Shown in pieces: positions 30,713-38,439 of a stretch of DNA of 42,934 nucleotides; within the stretch, counting starts at the first letter, position 1; each line of letters begins with the position of its first letter. A model generated the notes under the pieces. That model saw nothing but the letters and a program-made list of their open reading frames with translations, had not been told where the DNA came from and ran no database searches. Made by a program: the position numbers and the translations under genes. Source of the stretch: Wandonia sp964447015 (lineage in GTDB: Bacteria > Bacteroidota > Bacteroidia > Flavobacteriales_D > Crocinitomicaceae); assembly GCA_964447015.1 (NCBI GenBank), contig CAYUQU010000023.1:1-42934 (forward strand). Direction: 5' to 3'.

Positions 30713-32188
30713 TTGGATTTCGTTGTATTTGCTGTTTATTGCATTCTTGTTATCGTGCTGCTGCGCAAGTGGCGGTGGTTTCATACTCCGATGTTTGGAA
30801 GTTTGCCGTATGTGGGGGTGTTAATGGTGAAAGTCAGTGTGGCGTTTTATTTGGTGCACAATCCTATAGATACATTTATTGACGGGCCGATATTTTTGGA
30901 TGAGTCGCGGCAGTTGAGTGCGGTGTTGTTTGAGTCGCCGGGAGATTTTTTGAAATTATTGACGGGGGTTGGCGAAAATGAAGAATTGATTTACACCCAT
31001 TTAAGAGAAACCATCCACTGGACAGCGCAACCGGGTAATGTGTTCAACGACTCGAAAAATTTGGTGCGCTTTAACGCGGTGTTGGATTTGCTTTCTTTTG
31101 GAAATATTTACGTCAACCTGCTGTTCATTTCGCTGATTAGCATGATTGGGTTGCAAGGGATTTACAAGGCAATTACCTCGTTAACCAAAGGCGGAGAAGG
31201 CTGGCTGTTTGTGCTCCTTTTCCTTTTTCCCTCTGCGGTACTTTGGTCGGCAAACATTCTGAAAGAACCTTATATGCTCTTAGGCTTCGGGTTGTTTTTG
31301 GCAGGATGGCTTATGCCTTATAGCAGAAAAAGGAAAGTGGTGCTGTTGTTCATCGCTTCGTTTTTCCTTTTGGTGATAAAGCCTTATATCTTGCTCTGCC
31401 TGCTTTGCGCAATGTTTGCGTACTATTTATACAAATGGATTCCGCGCTACAAATTGGTGGTCAGTTCGTCCATTCTGTTGGCTTTGGGCATTTTGTTGTT
31501 CAGCTTGTCCACGCTTTCGTCTCGCAACTTGACCACGATGCTGTCCAGAAAGCAGTTTAACTTCATCAACCTGACAGAGGGTGGCATTTGGATTAAAACC
31601 GACACGAGCATGATAGTGGTGCCCAAAACGGAAGAACACAAGTTCACATTCCGCAAAGAACACCAAAACAGGTACGGTTGGTTGCATCAAGAAACGGAAG
31701 GCGAAACCAGAAAAGACGGTGAAGCTCCCAAAAAGATTAAGTTGTACCCTGACACCACCAAACTGTACATCTTCCACCTCCTCGACCCCAGTGGAAGTTT
31801 GATTGAGATTACCCCAATAAACAAATCGCACACGCAATTGATTAAGAACATTCCCGAAGCGTTGTTCAACACACTACTTCGCCCCTTGCCCAACGACCCG
31901 CCGAAGAAAATGGAGAAATGGTTGTTTATTTTGGAGAATTGGTTGGTGTGGGGAATTGTGCTTTTCGGCATTTGGAAAAGGAAACACATTCCGACAAAAC
32001 AGCAAGGATTGATTCTTGCGCTTGTGGTATTCTCCATTTTACTTGCGCTAATGATTGGATGGGTCACGCCCGTGCTTGGCGCCATTGTCCGTTATAAATT
32101 ACCCATCACCTTTGCGTTTATTCTCATAGGGTGGTTACTTTTGTATTCTAAAAAAACGAACGACACATGTCAAACACAATCTTCATAA
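30713..32188 (+). CDS. Polytopic membrane protein, 491 residues
   Basis: About nine or ten hydrophobic segments are spread over the protein, with the longest soluble part (about 275-380) between two membrane blocks. The DESRQLSAVL and WSANILKEPYMLLGFGLFLAGWL segments resemble those in multi-pass proteins of Bacteroidota surface-polysaccharide loci, but no glycosyltransferase or ligase motif is certain. It starts with TTG, and no upstream ATG exists in frame. The 3' end overlaps the SDR gene by 22 bases, so the two are co-transcribed. The family is unassigned. Confidence 0.6.
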   Translation: MDFVVFAVYCILVIVLLRKWRWFHTPMFGSLPYVGVLMVKVSVAFYLVHNPIDTFIDGPIFLDESRQLSAVLFESPGDFLKLLTGVGENEELIYTHLRETIHWTAQPGNVFNDSKNLVRFNAVLDLLSFGNIYVNLLFISLISMIGLQGIYKAITSLTKGGEGWLFVLLFLFPSAVLWSANILKEPYMLLGFGLFLAGWLMPYSRKRKVVLLFIASFFLLVIKPYILLCLLCAMFAYYLYKWIPRYKLVVSSSILLALGILLFSLSTLSSRNLTTMLSRKQFNFINLTEGGIWIKTDTSMIVVPKTEEHKFTFRKEHQNRYGWLHQETEGETRKDGEAPKKIKLYPDTTKLYIFHLLDPSGSLIEITPINKSHTQLIKNIPEALFNTLLRPLPNDPPKKMEKWLFILENWLVWGIVLFGIWKRKHIPTKQQGLILALVVFSILLALMIGWVTPVLGAIVRYKLPITFAFILIGWLLLYSKKTNDTCQTQSS

Positions 32189-32925
32189 CAGGAGCCACCG
32201 CAGGTTTTGGTAAAGCAACGGCAGAACTTTTCGCCAAAAAAGGATGGAACCTCATTCTAACAGGAAGACGCAACGAACGCTTAGTAGAATTGAAAAACGA
32301 GCTAAGTGAATACCCAGGAGAAATTCACCTTTGCCACTTTGACGTGCGCGATTTTGAAGCGTGTAAAGCAGCTATTCATGCTCTACCACAAGAAGTGTTG
32401 TCATCAATAGACGTTTTAGTCAACAACGCAGGACTCGCCGCAGGCCGCTCCACCATAGACGAAGGCGACCTAAACGATTGGAACGCCATGATCGACACCA
32501 ACGTCAAAGGCTTGCTGCACGTTTCCAAGTTGATTATCCCCTTTATGAAAGCACGCAAAAGCGGTCACATCGTCAACATCGGTTCTATCGCAGGCAAAGA
32601 AGTGTACCCTTCGGGAAATGTCTACTGCGCCTCCAAACACGCCGTGGACGCTCTTTCCAAATCCATGCGCGTAGATTTACTTCCGTACCACATCAAAGTC
32701 ACCAACATAGCTCCCGGTGCCGCCGAAACTGAATTCTCGCTAGTCCGCTTTAAAGGAGACGAGCAAGTCGCTAAAGCAGTTTACAACGGCTACACTCCCC
32801 TTTTCGCGCAAGACATCGCCGAATCGATTGAGTTTGTGGTCAGTCGCCCCGCGCATGTGAATATTAATGATTTGTTGATTATGCCGACGGCGCAGGCGGA
32901 TGCTACACACTTTTGTAAGGAGTAA
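32167..32925 (+). CDS. SDR oxidoreductase, YdfG-like
   Basis: A 252-residue short-chain dehydrogenase. The nucleotide loop is TGATAGFGKA (8-17), with NNAG (86-89) and the catalytic triad Ser140, Tyr153 and Lys157 (YCASK). It resembles E. coli YdfG, an NADP-dependent 3-hydroxy acid dehydrogenase acting on serine and related substrates. The basic residues after strand 2 (LTGRRNERL) fit NADP preference. It overlaps the end of the upstream membrane protein gene. The substrate assignment is by family only. Confidence 0.88.
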   Translation: MSNTIFITGATAGFGKATAELFAKKGWNLILTGRRNERLVELKNELSEYPGEIHLCHFDVRDFEACKAAIHALPQEVLSSIDVLVNNAGLAAGRSTIDEGDLNDWNAMIDTNVKGLLHVSKLIIPFMKARKSGHIVNIGSIAGKEVYPSGNVYCASKHAVDALSKSMRVDLLPYHIKVTNIAPGAAETEFSLVRFKGDEQVAKAVYNGYTPLFAQDIAESIEFVVSRPAHVNINDLLIMPTAQADATHFCKE

Positions 32926-32985
32926 ACGTTTATTAGACGTTAGACTGATAGACGTTAGACAAAAGACTCGCGTGTACTCTTAAGT
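32926..32985. repeat. Short tagacgttagac repeats
   Basis: attagacgttagactgatag followed by acgttagacaaaagac forms two near copies. Related agtctaa units occur at about 33389-33457 (gtctaatatcttttgtctaa and further copies) and at 40470 (tttgtctaacg). Non-coding. Confidence 0.6.
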
Positions 32986-32987
32986 AA

Positions 32988-33364
32988 CGTAGTGGATAGA
33001 ACACGGATGACGCAGATTGGGCAGATTCACACAGATTTTTCTTGAATCGATGTGGTTGGGGCGAGTATTACGCCCCTTCAGGGCTTACAGAAAACAACGA
33101 TCATGACCCGTCCTAAAATGGATTTACTTTCCTTCTTCATTTTTACTCTTTCTTGTGTAAACTAATTTTAGGACGAGTCAAACAGCCACTAGCCCTGAAG
33201 GGGCGTAATCTGTTAACATCGGGTACAGCCCGATGTTATATCCACATCGATGCTCCCCAAAGCCCTGAAGGGGCGCAATATAAGCATGCAACAATCTCAC
33301 TAATGAAAAATTAAAATCCGCGTAAATCTGCTTAATCTGCGTCATCCGTGTTCCATCCACTACG
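32988..33364. repeat. 377-bp nested inverted repeat
   Basis: Four nested arm pairs. The outer arms are 32988-33018 and 33334-33364 (30 of 31 complementary, the gtagtggatagaacacgg family), then atcgatgtgg and ccacatcgat. Next come ttacgccccttcagggct (33068-33085) and its perfect inverse at 33191-33208. Innermost are gacccgtcctaaaat (33105-33119) and attttaggacgagtc (33165-33179) with one mismatch. A third agccctgaaggggcg and a taacatcggg hairpin (33214-33238) also lie inside. No transposase is present. The repeat fills the 600-base spacer before the amidohydrolase. Confidence 0.85.
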
Positions 33365-33465
33365 CCACCCAAACCACGATTGCACGAGTCTAATATCTTT
33401 TGTCTAACAGTCTAATTTCTTTTCCACACAGTCTAATGTCCTCTGCTTGCAGTCTAAATTTTCCA

Positions 33466-33473
33466 TATATTTG
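33466..33473 (+). promoter_or_regulatory. Promoter of the amidohydrolase gene
   Basis: TATATTTG (33466-33473) with TTG at 33447-33449, a 16-base spacer just short of the usual 17. The ATG follows at 33522. Confidence 0.5.
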
Positions 33474-33521
33474 CCCTATTCAGTGATTCAAGTAATAAGT
33501 CTCACACCAAACACACAAATT

Positions 33522-35150
33522 ATGTCAAAAACACTCTCTTTTTTCGCAGTTATTCTCTTGCTGACATCTTGTTTTAAAGGTCAGAAGGCGGACTTGATTA
33601 TCCACAATGCGCAGATTTACAGTTTTAACCTTCACGGAGATGTGTTTGAGGCGATGGCAATTAAAGACGGGAAGATTATTGAGCTTGGGTCGGAACGCGA
33701 GATTCTTAATAAATATAGAGGAACAGCGATAAACGCAGAGAAAAAAGAAATTTACCCTGGCTTTTACGATGCGCATGGACATATCTTTTCCCTCGCCGAA
33801 AAGAAACTGAACTGCGACTTGACGGGAAGCCGTTCGATGAACGAAGTTATCAGCAAACTTGAGCGTTTTGATGCGCAGTACAACCCAAAAGTACTTATCG
33901 GAAAAGGATGGGACCAATCACTTTGGATGGATCCAGAATTACCTGACAATACGCTCCTCAACGAAAAGTTTCCAGACAAGATTGTAGTACTTTACCGTGT
34001 AGATGGGCATGCAGTGTTGGCAAACAATACAGCGCTATTGAAAGCAGGCATCGTAAATGGACAGACTGTGTTGGGTGGCGAGGTTCAAGCTTTCGAGAAT
34101 GGAGTGTTAAGCGGAATTTTACTCGACAACGCCATCGATCTTGTAGCGAAAGTTATTCCTAAACCGAGTAACAAACAATTAAAGTCGGCGATTTTAGAAT
34201 GTCAGGAGGATTTGTTGCAGTATGGCATCACTAACATTCACGAAGCGGGTATTACACTCGAGCAATTTGACATTCTCAAAGAACTTGAGCGCGAAGGCAA
34301 GTTGAAAATCGGTATTTACGCCATGCTTTTCACAGGAGAGAAAGAGCTTGAATATGCGAAGAAAAACGGAGTTTACCGTTCGGAGAAACTACACGTGCGT
34401 TCATTTAAGATCGTAGCAGACGGAGCGCTTGGTTCTAGAGGAGCTTGTTTGCTTTCACCTTACCACGATGCGCCACACACAAACGGATTTATGCTCAGTT
34501 CGATGAGTGACATTCGCAAAGTGGCTGAAATTGCTAAAGAAATCGGTTATCAAGTAAACGTGCACTGCATAGGCGACTCGACCAACCGTTCTATCCTGAA
34601 AATGATGACGGAATTGATGAAAGATTCCCCCGACCACAGATGGCGAATTGAACACGCACAGATCGTTCACCCTGATGACATCAAATACTTTAAAGAATCG
34701 GGTGTCATTCCTTCGGTTCAACCCACTCACGCCGTTTCAGACATGCGTTTTGTAGAAAGTCGAATTGGTTCGGAGCGCGAGAAATGGGCTTATGCGTACA
34801 AATCGCTGTTAAGCACAAACGGAATCATTGCTTTAGGAACCGATTTCCCTGTGGAAGACATCAATCCCTTCAACACGATTGAAGCCGCAGTAAACAGAAA
34901 AAATCCTGGTGGCTCTCCACAAGGCGGTTATTTGAAAAACGAATCCCTCTCCCTAGACGAATGTCTCCGCGGAATGACTTTATGGGCAGCAATGGCAAGT
35001 TTTGAAGAGAACGAGCAGGGCTCACTTGAGCCATACAAAGACGCAACGTTCGTAATTCTCCACAACCCTCTCTACGACGCAGGCACATACACGATGAACT
35101 ACGCGAAAGAGGTGTTTATTAAGGGGAAGAAGGTTTATCAGTTTGATTAG
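33522..35150 (+). CDS. Amidohydrolase (YtcJ-like), lipoprotein
   Basis: A 542-residue metal-dependent hydrolase of the amidohydrolase_3/YtcJ group. The lipoprotein signal MSKTLSFFAVILLLTSC has Cys17 as the acylation site, so the enzyme is anchored in the envelope. Metal-ligand blocks run in order: YDAHGHIF with His85 and His87, VHCIGDSTN, RIEHAQIVHPDD, and ALGTDFPVED. The substrate is not known; homologues act on amides or N-acyl compounds. A frame open further upstream begins in the promoter region, so the ATG at 33522 is used. A large hairpin follows the gene. Confidence 0.85.
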   Translation: MSKTLSFFAVILLLTSCFKGQKADLIIHNAQIYSFNLHGDVFEAMAIKDGKIIELGSEREILNKYRGTAINAEKKEIYPGFYDAHGHIFSLAEKKLNCDLTGSRSMNEVISKLERFDAQYNPKVLIGKGWDQSLWMDPELPDNTLLNEKFPDKIVVLYRVDGHAVLANNTALLKAGIVNGQTVLGGEVQAFENGVLSGILLDNAIDLVAKVIPKPSNKQLKSAILECQEDLLQYGITNIHEAGITLEQFDILKELEREGKLKIGIYAMLFTGEKELEYAKKNGVYRSEKLHVRSFKIVADGALGSRGACLLSPYHDAPHTNGFMLSSMSDIRKVAEIAKEIGYQVNVHCIGDSTNRSILKMMTELMKDSPDHRWRIEHAQIVHPDDIKYFKESGVIPSVQPTHAVSDMRFVESRIGSEREKWAYAYKSLLSTNGIIALGTDFPVEDINPFNTIEAAVNRKNPGGSPQGGYLKNESLSLDECLRGMTLWAAMASFEENEQGSLEPYKDATFVILHNPLYDAGTYTMNYAKEVFIKGKKVYQFD

Positions 35151-35247
35151 GGGGTTGTTGTACGTAGTGGATGGAACACGGATGACGCAGATTGAGCGGA
35201 TTTGCACAGATTAATTTGATCTCTAGACGAAAGTATCATCAAAGGAC

Positions 35248-35401
35248 GGCCATTTTAAATTTTTGAAGTTGGAGCGAACTGGATGGCGCTAATGATTGAG
35301 GAAGCTCCGTAGCTTGCGGAGGAGATCGCCGAAATCATCGCCATTCAGGAGTGGAAACTTTAAAAATTTAAACGGGCCTAGGCTTTTTTTTGTTTCTTTT
35401 T
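35248..35401. repeat. Long structured hairpin followed by T-run
   Basis: Stacked complementary arms: ggcc (35248-35251) with ggcc (35375-35378), tttaaatttttgaagtt with aactttaaaaatttaaa (one G-T), atggcg with cgccat, atgatt with aatcat, and ctccg (35305-35309) with cggag (35317-35321) at the tip. A run of eight T and then more T-rich DNA follows, so it may also end transcription of the amidohydrolase. A 63-codon frame on the minus strand is just the repeat. The rest of the 350-base spacer (35151-35498) starts with a gtagtggatggaacacgg fragment. Confidence 0.7.
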
Positions 35402-35498
35402 TTTGGGCAATGCAAAAAAAAGAAAAAACGTTATCAGAAAATGCGATTACCTCATAACCTGAAAACATTCTTAAATGCAACTACACTTAAATAAAAAG

Positions 35499-36206
35499 TT
35501 AATTCAAAAAGTGCTCATAATCATTCGTCTCCAACACCCAACTCGTAAAAGGATAAATTGAATTCTTTTCATCCTCATTATAATCCTTCAATATAGAAAA
35601 CACATTTTTCCCAACGATTCTATATTCTGAAAGTCCTGTAAAGTAGAAAGCAGTTGTTCCAATTTCTTTATTTGAGCTGAATAAAACCAAAGTCCGCATA
35701 GGCTTGGACGAGTAATAAATTACATATTGATCCGTCTCATCAATTAATCGAAAGTTGGCATCAAAATTTATCTCCTTGTCCACACAACCATGCTCGTGTT
35801 CTTGAAACTGAATGTTTTTCGGGAAAATTAGCGTGTCGTCAAACTTGAAGCTAAAACTAACATCAGTAGAATAACAATCCGGTGCACCGCAATCAGGTCC
35901 ATGCAAATCAAATGGAATTTTCACAAACAAACGTCCATCAGAAACGCGCACTACGTTTCGAAGATACATTTCTTGTAAAAAACTTTCTTTCAGCACTTTA
36001 TTTTCCTTTCCCTTCAGAATCTCGCTTCTCAATGAATCTTGGTATTTATCCCAATCAAGAATTACATGCTTAGTTTCATTAGCAGATTCAACCGAGTCTT
36101 GACTGCTATCTATAGAAATATCATTCGACGGTGTTTTATCCTGTTCGTTTTGCTGTACACACGAACATAGAATGAATATTATCAAGAATGGAAGTAGCTT
36201 TTGCAT
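35499..36206 (-). CDS. Hypothetical lipoprotein, 235 residues
   Basis: The signal MQKLLPFLIIFILCSC gives a lipidation Cys at 16, then a polar acidic linker to about 45. The mature protein contains HGPDCGAPDCYSTDVSFSFKF and EHEHGCVDKEI with three Cys, possibly a disulfide or metal cluster, and MRTLVLFSSNKEIGTTAFYF near the end. No family is recognised. It resembles other Bacteroidota-specific envelope lipoproteins in layout only. No promoter was found upstream. Confidence 0.55.
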   Translation of the reverse strand: MQKLLPFLIIFILCSCVQQNEQDKTPSNDISIDSSQDSVESANETKHVILDWDKYQDSLRSEILKGKENKVLKESFLQEMYLRNVVRVSDGRLFVKIPFDLHGPDCGAPDCYSTDVSFSFKFDDTLIFPKNIQFQEHEHGCVDKEINFDANFRLIDETDQYVIYYSSKPMRTLVLFSSNKEIGTTAFYFTGLSEYRIVGKNVFSILKDYNEDEKNSIYPFTSWVLETNDYEHFLN

Positions 36207-36275
36207 TCTTAAAAATAGTGGAAATTATTAAACAATAATACACTAAAATACATTGTTGTCCGCTAAAAGTTAAAT

Positions 36276-36307
36276 AGATCTCTCCCTGTGGTCGAGATGA
36301 CAGTGGG
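36276..36307. repeat. Dispersed repeat gatctctccctgtggtcg
   Basis: agatctctccctgtggtcga followed by gatgacagtggg is a short element of the kind found scattered in many unrelated bacterial genomes. It is one of three different dispersed repeats packed in the 313-base spacer 36207-36519. Confidence 0.5.
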
Positions 36308-36321
36308 CTGTCGTAATTATC

Positions 36322-36371
36322 GAGGTGATATTGTAGGGACGCACGGCCGTGCGTCCCTACAATATCACCTC
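36322..36371. repeat. Perfect 50-bp palindrome
   Basis: The half gaggtgatattgtagggacg plus cacgg (36322-36346) is exactly mirrored by the complement at 36347-36371, with the centre at ggcc. All 25 pairs match. The core gtagggacgcacggccgtgc is a form I recall from dispersed repeats in several genomes. No coding sequence is affected. Confidence 0.9.
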
Positions 36372-36394
36372 CCTAAGATTTTTAAGTAAGTGTG

Positions 36395-36450
36395 TAACCG
36401 TTTCATTTGCGTCCTTTGCGCCTTTCTTTGCGTTGCTTTGCGGTTTCTTA
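36395..36450. repeat. Dispersed gcgcaaag repeat, copy 6 (inverse)
   Basis: tgcgtcctttgcgcctttct followed by ttgcgttgctttgcggtttc is the inverse complement of the accgcaaagcaacgcaaag part of the repeats at 18110 and 22795. Confidence 0.7.
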
Positions 36451-36467
36451 AACTTAATAGTTCAAAA

Positions 36468-36499
36468 AAAAAGCAGAACCAAACCTGATTCTGCTTTTT
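36468..36499 (-). terminator. Intrinsic terminator after the zinc-ribbon gene
   Basis: aaaaagcagaa (36468-36478) and ttctgcttttt (36489-36499) form an 11-bp stem with a 10-base loop. On the minus strand it is followed by a continuing T-run (complement of 36464-36470). It ends the Nif3-zinc-ribbon operon. Confidence 0.85.
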
Positions 36500-36519
36500 C
36501 AATATAATTGAACCTATTA

Positions 36520-37272
36520 CTAAGCCTCCACTAAATCTTGTCCTACAAGGATTCGACCGCAGTGTTCGCAAACAATAACTTTCTTTTTCGATTGGATATC
36601 CATTTGGCGTTGAGGTGGGATTTTGTTGAAACATCCACCACATGAGTCACGCTCGATAGCTACAACAGCCAAACCGTTACGTGAGTTTTGACGAAGACGC
36701 TCGTAAGCAGTAATCAAACGATCATCGATTGATTCTTTAGCCTTTTCAGACTTCTTAATCAATGCATCTTCCTCTTTTTGAGTTTCAGCAACGATTTCAT
36801 CAAGTTCATTTTTCTTTGCAGCTAAATCTCCAGAGCGTCTCTCAAGCAATTCTTTTGCTGTAACGATAATCTCTTTTTTGCTGTCAATGTCAAACTTAGA
36901 CTCTTTGATACGCTTTTCACTCAATTGAATTTCCAAAGTTTGGAACTCAATCTCTTTGCTCAACGATTCGTACTCACGGTTGTTACGTACGTTATTTTGC
37001 TGCTCCTTGTATTTTTCGATGGCAGCAGTAGCTTCTTTAATCGTGTTTTTGTGATTCACGATAGCAGTTTCTGCATCCGAAAGCTCGTTTTCTAATTTCT
37101 CTAAACGAGTTGTAAGACCTTCAATTTCGTCTTCTAAGTCTTGAACCTCAAGAGGTAATTCACCGCGAATAGTTTTGATTCGATCTATTTCGGAATCAAT
37201 CTTTTGAAGATTGAATAGTGCATCTAATTTTTCTGCTATACTAGCTTCTGTTTTCTTTGCTTTGGTAGCCAT
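36520..37272 (-). CDS. CT398-like coiled-coil zinc-ribbon protein
   Basis: A 250-residue protein of the C4-type zinc-ribbon family (CT398/DUF164). Residues 12-185 form a long helical hairpin coiled coil, and the C-terminus has a zinc ribbon with Cys211, Cys214, Cys235 and Cys238 (CGGC and CEHC). In Chlamydia a homologue binds sigma-54 and flagellar/secretion regulators; in most bacteria the role is unknown. It follows Nif3 by 3 bases, the conserved Nif3-CT398 pairing seen in many bacteria. The strong downstream terminator ends the pair. Confidence 0.9.
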   Translation of the reverse strand: MATKAKKTEASIAEKLDALFNLQKIDSEIDRIKTIRGELPLEVQDLEDEIEGLTTRLEKLENELSDAETAIVNHKNTIKEATAAIEKYKEQQNNVRNNREYESLSKEIEFQTLEIQLSEKRIKESKFDIDSKKEIIVTAKELLERRSGDLAAKKNELDEIVAETQKEEDALIKKSEKAKESIDDRLITAYERLRQNSRNGLAVVAIERDSCGGCFNKIPPQRQMDIQSKKKVIVCEHCGRILVGQDLVEA

Positions 37273-37275
37273 GCG

Positions 37276-38370
37276 CTATAGATAATTTACTGGATTCGTA
37301 TTTAACTCTGTCAAATGAACGGCAAAGGTAACAAATTTTTTCTTCATAGCATCACCAATTAAATCAATTGTGAATTGTTCACTTTCATAATGTCCGATAT
37401 CTGCAATAACAATCTGATTTTCAGAATCAAAAAAATCATGGTATTTGTAATCTCCCGTGATAAAAAGATCTGCTCCAGCTCGAATGGCTTGAGGAAGTAA
37501 AAAACTCCCCGAACCACCACAAAATGCGATGCGCTGAACCTTGTCTTTTAAAATCTCGGTGTGGCGAATCACTCCGCAATTGAAGTCAGCTTTAATTTGT
37601 TTAAGATAATCAAGCGTATTCACAGGTGTTTCGAGTTCGCCTACCATTCCTGCCCCCATGTATTTATTCTCGTTCAACAGCGGAATCAAATCATACGCTA
37701 CTTCTTCGTAAGGATGAGCTGTGTGAAGCGCTGCAAGTACTTTTCCTGAACTGTATTCTGGCAAAATGACTTCCAGTTTCACTTCTTTCTCTTTGTGAAG
37801 CTCATTTTTAGTACCTACAAAAGGATTTGTGTTGTCTTGCGGTCTAAAAGTACCCGTTCCTTCTTGCGAAAAGCTGCACTGGTCGTAATCGCCAATATGT
37901 CCAGCACCAGCAGAAAAAAGAGCGGTTCTTACATTTTCGATATGTTCTACAGGAACAAAAGTAGATAGTTTAATGAGCTTGTTTTTAGAAGGTGCTAGAA
38001 TTCGCGTGTTGGTGAGTCCTAGTCGCTGAGCAATTTCATGATTTACACCAAAGCGGTAATTGTCTAGATTGGTGTGAATGGCATATAGCGCGATATCGTG
38101 TTTAATTGCTTTCAGCACGGTGCGTTCCACGTAATTTTTGCCGTTTAACTTTTTCAGTCCTTTAAACACAATGGGATGATGCGAAACAATCATGTTGCAA
38201 TTCTTTCTGATCGCTTCGTCCACAATGTCTTCTGTACAATCGAGTGAAATCAGCACTCCCCTCACCTCATCATCGTGATTCCCGACGATTAAGCCGCTGT
38301 TGTCGTAATCTTCCTGAGTAGAAATTGGCGCTAGGCTTTCTAGAAACGATGTAATTTCTTTAATCTTCAT
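37276..38370 (-). CDS. Nif3-like dinuclear metal-centre protein
   Basis: A 364-residue protein of the Nif3/YqfO (DUF34) family, which forms hexameric toroids. Metal ligands are visible: His64 and His65 (VSHHPIVF), Asp103 (IHTNLDN) and the C-terminal pair His327 and Glu331 (GHYESE). The length includes the PII-like insert (about 125-240) found in the longer Gram-positive and Bacteroidota forms. GTP cyclohydrolase activity has been reported for one relative, but the physiological role is uncertain. It is co-transcribed with the zinc-ribbon protein. Confidence 0.92.
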   Translation of the reverse strand: MKIKEITSFLESLAPISTQEDYDNSGLIVGNHDDEVRGVLISLDCTEDIVDEAIRKNCNMIVSHHPIVFKGLKKLNGKNYVERTVLKAIKHDIALYAIHTNLDNYRFGVNHEIAQRLGLTNTRILAPSKNKLIKLSTFVPVEHIENVRTALFSAGAGHIGDYDQCSFSQEGTGTFRPQDNTNPFVGTKNELHKEKEVKLEVILPEYSSGKVLAALHTAHPYEEVAYDLIPLLNENKYMGAGMVGELETPVNTLDYLKQIKADFNCGVIRHTEILKDKVQRIAFCGGSGSFLLPQAIRAGADLFITGDYKYHDFFDSENQIVIADIGHYESEQFTIDLIGDAMKKKFVTFAVHLTELNTNPVNYL

Positions 38371-38439
38371 TGCTATATTATCCTTTTAAAGAACGTAAAG
38401 ATATAAACCCCTTCCTCAAAAGTTCGAATTAACGGCAAA

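Noticed and set aside
35289..35480. 63-codon minus-strand frame after the amidohydrolase
   Set aside because: It covers one arm of the long hairpin and its T-run; the sequence is explained by the structure.
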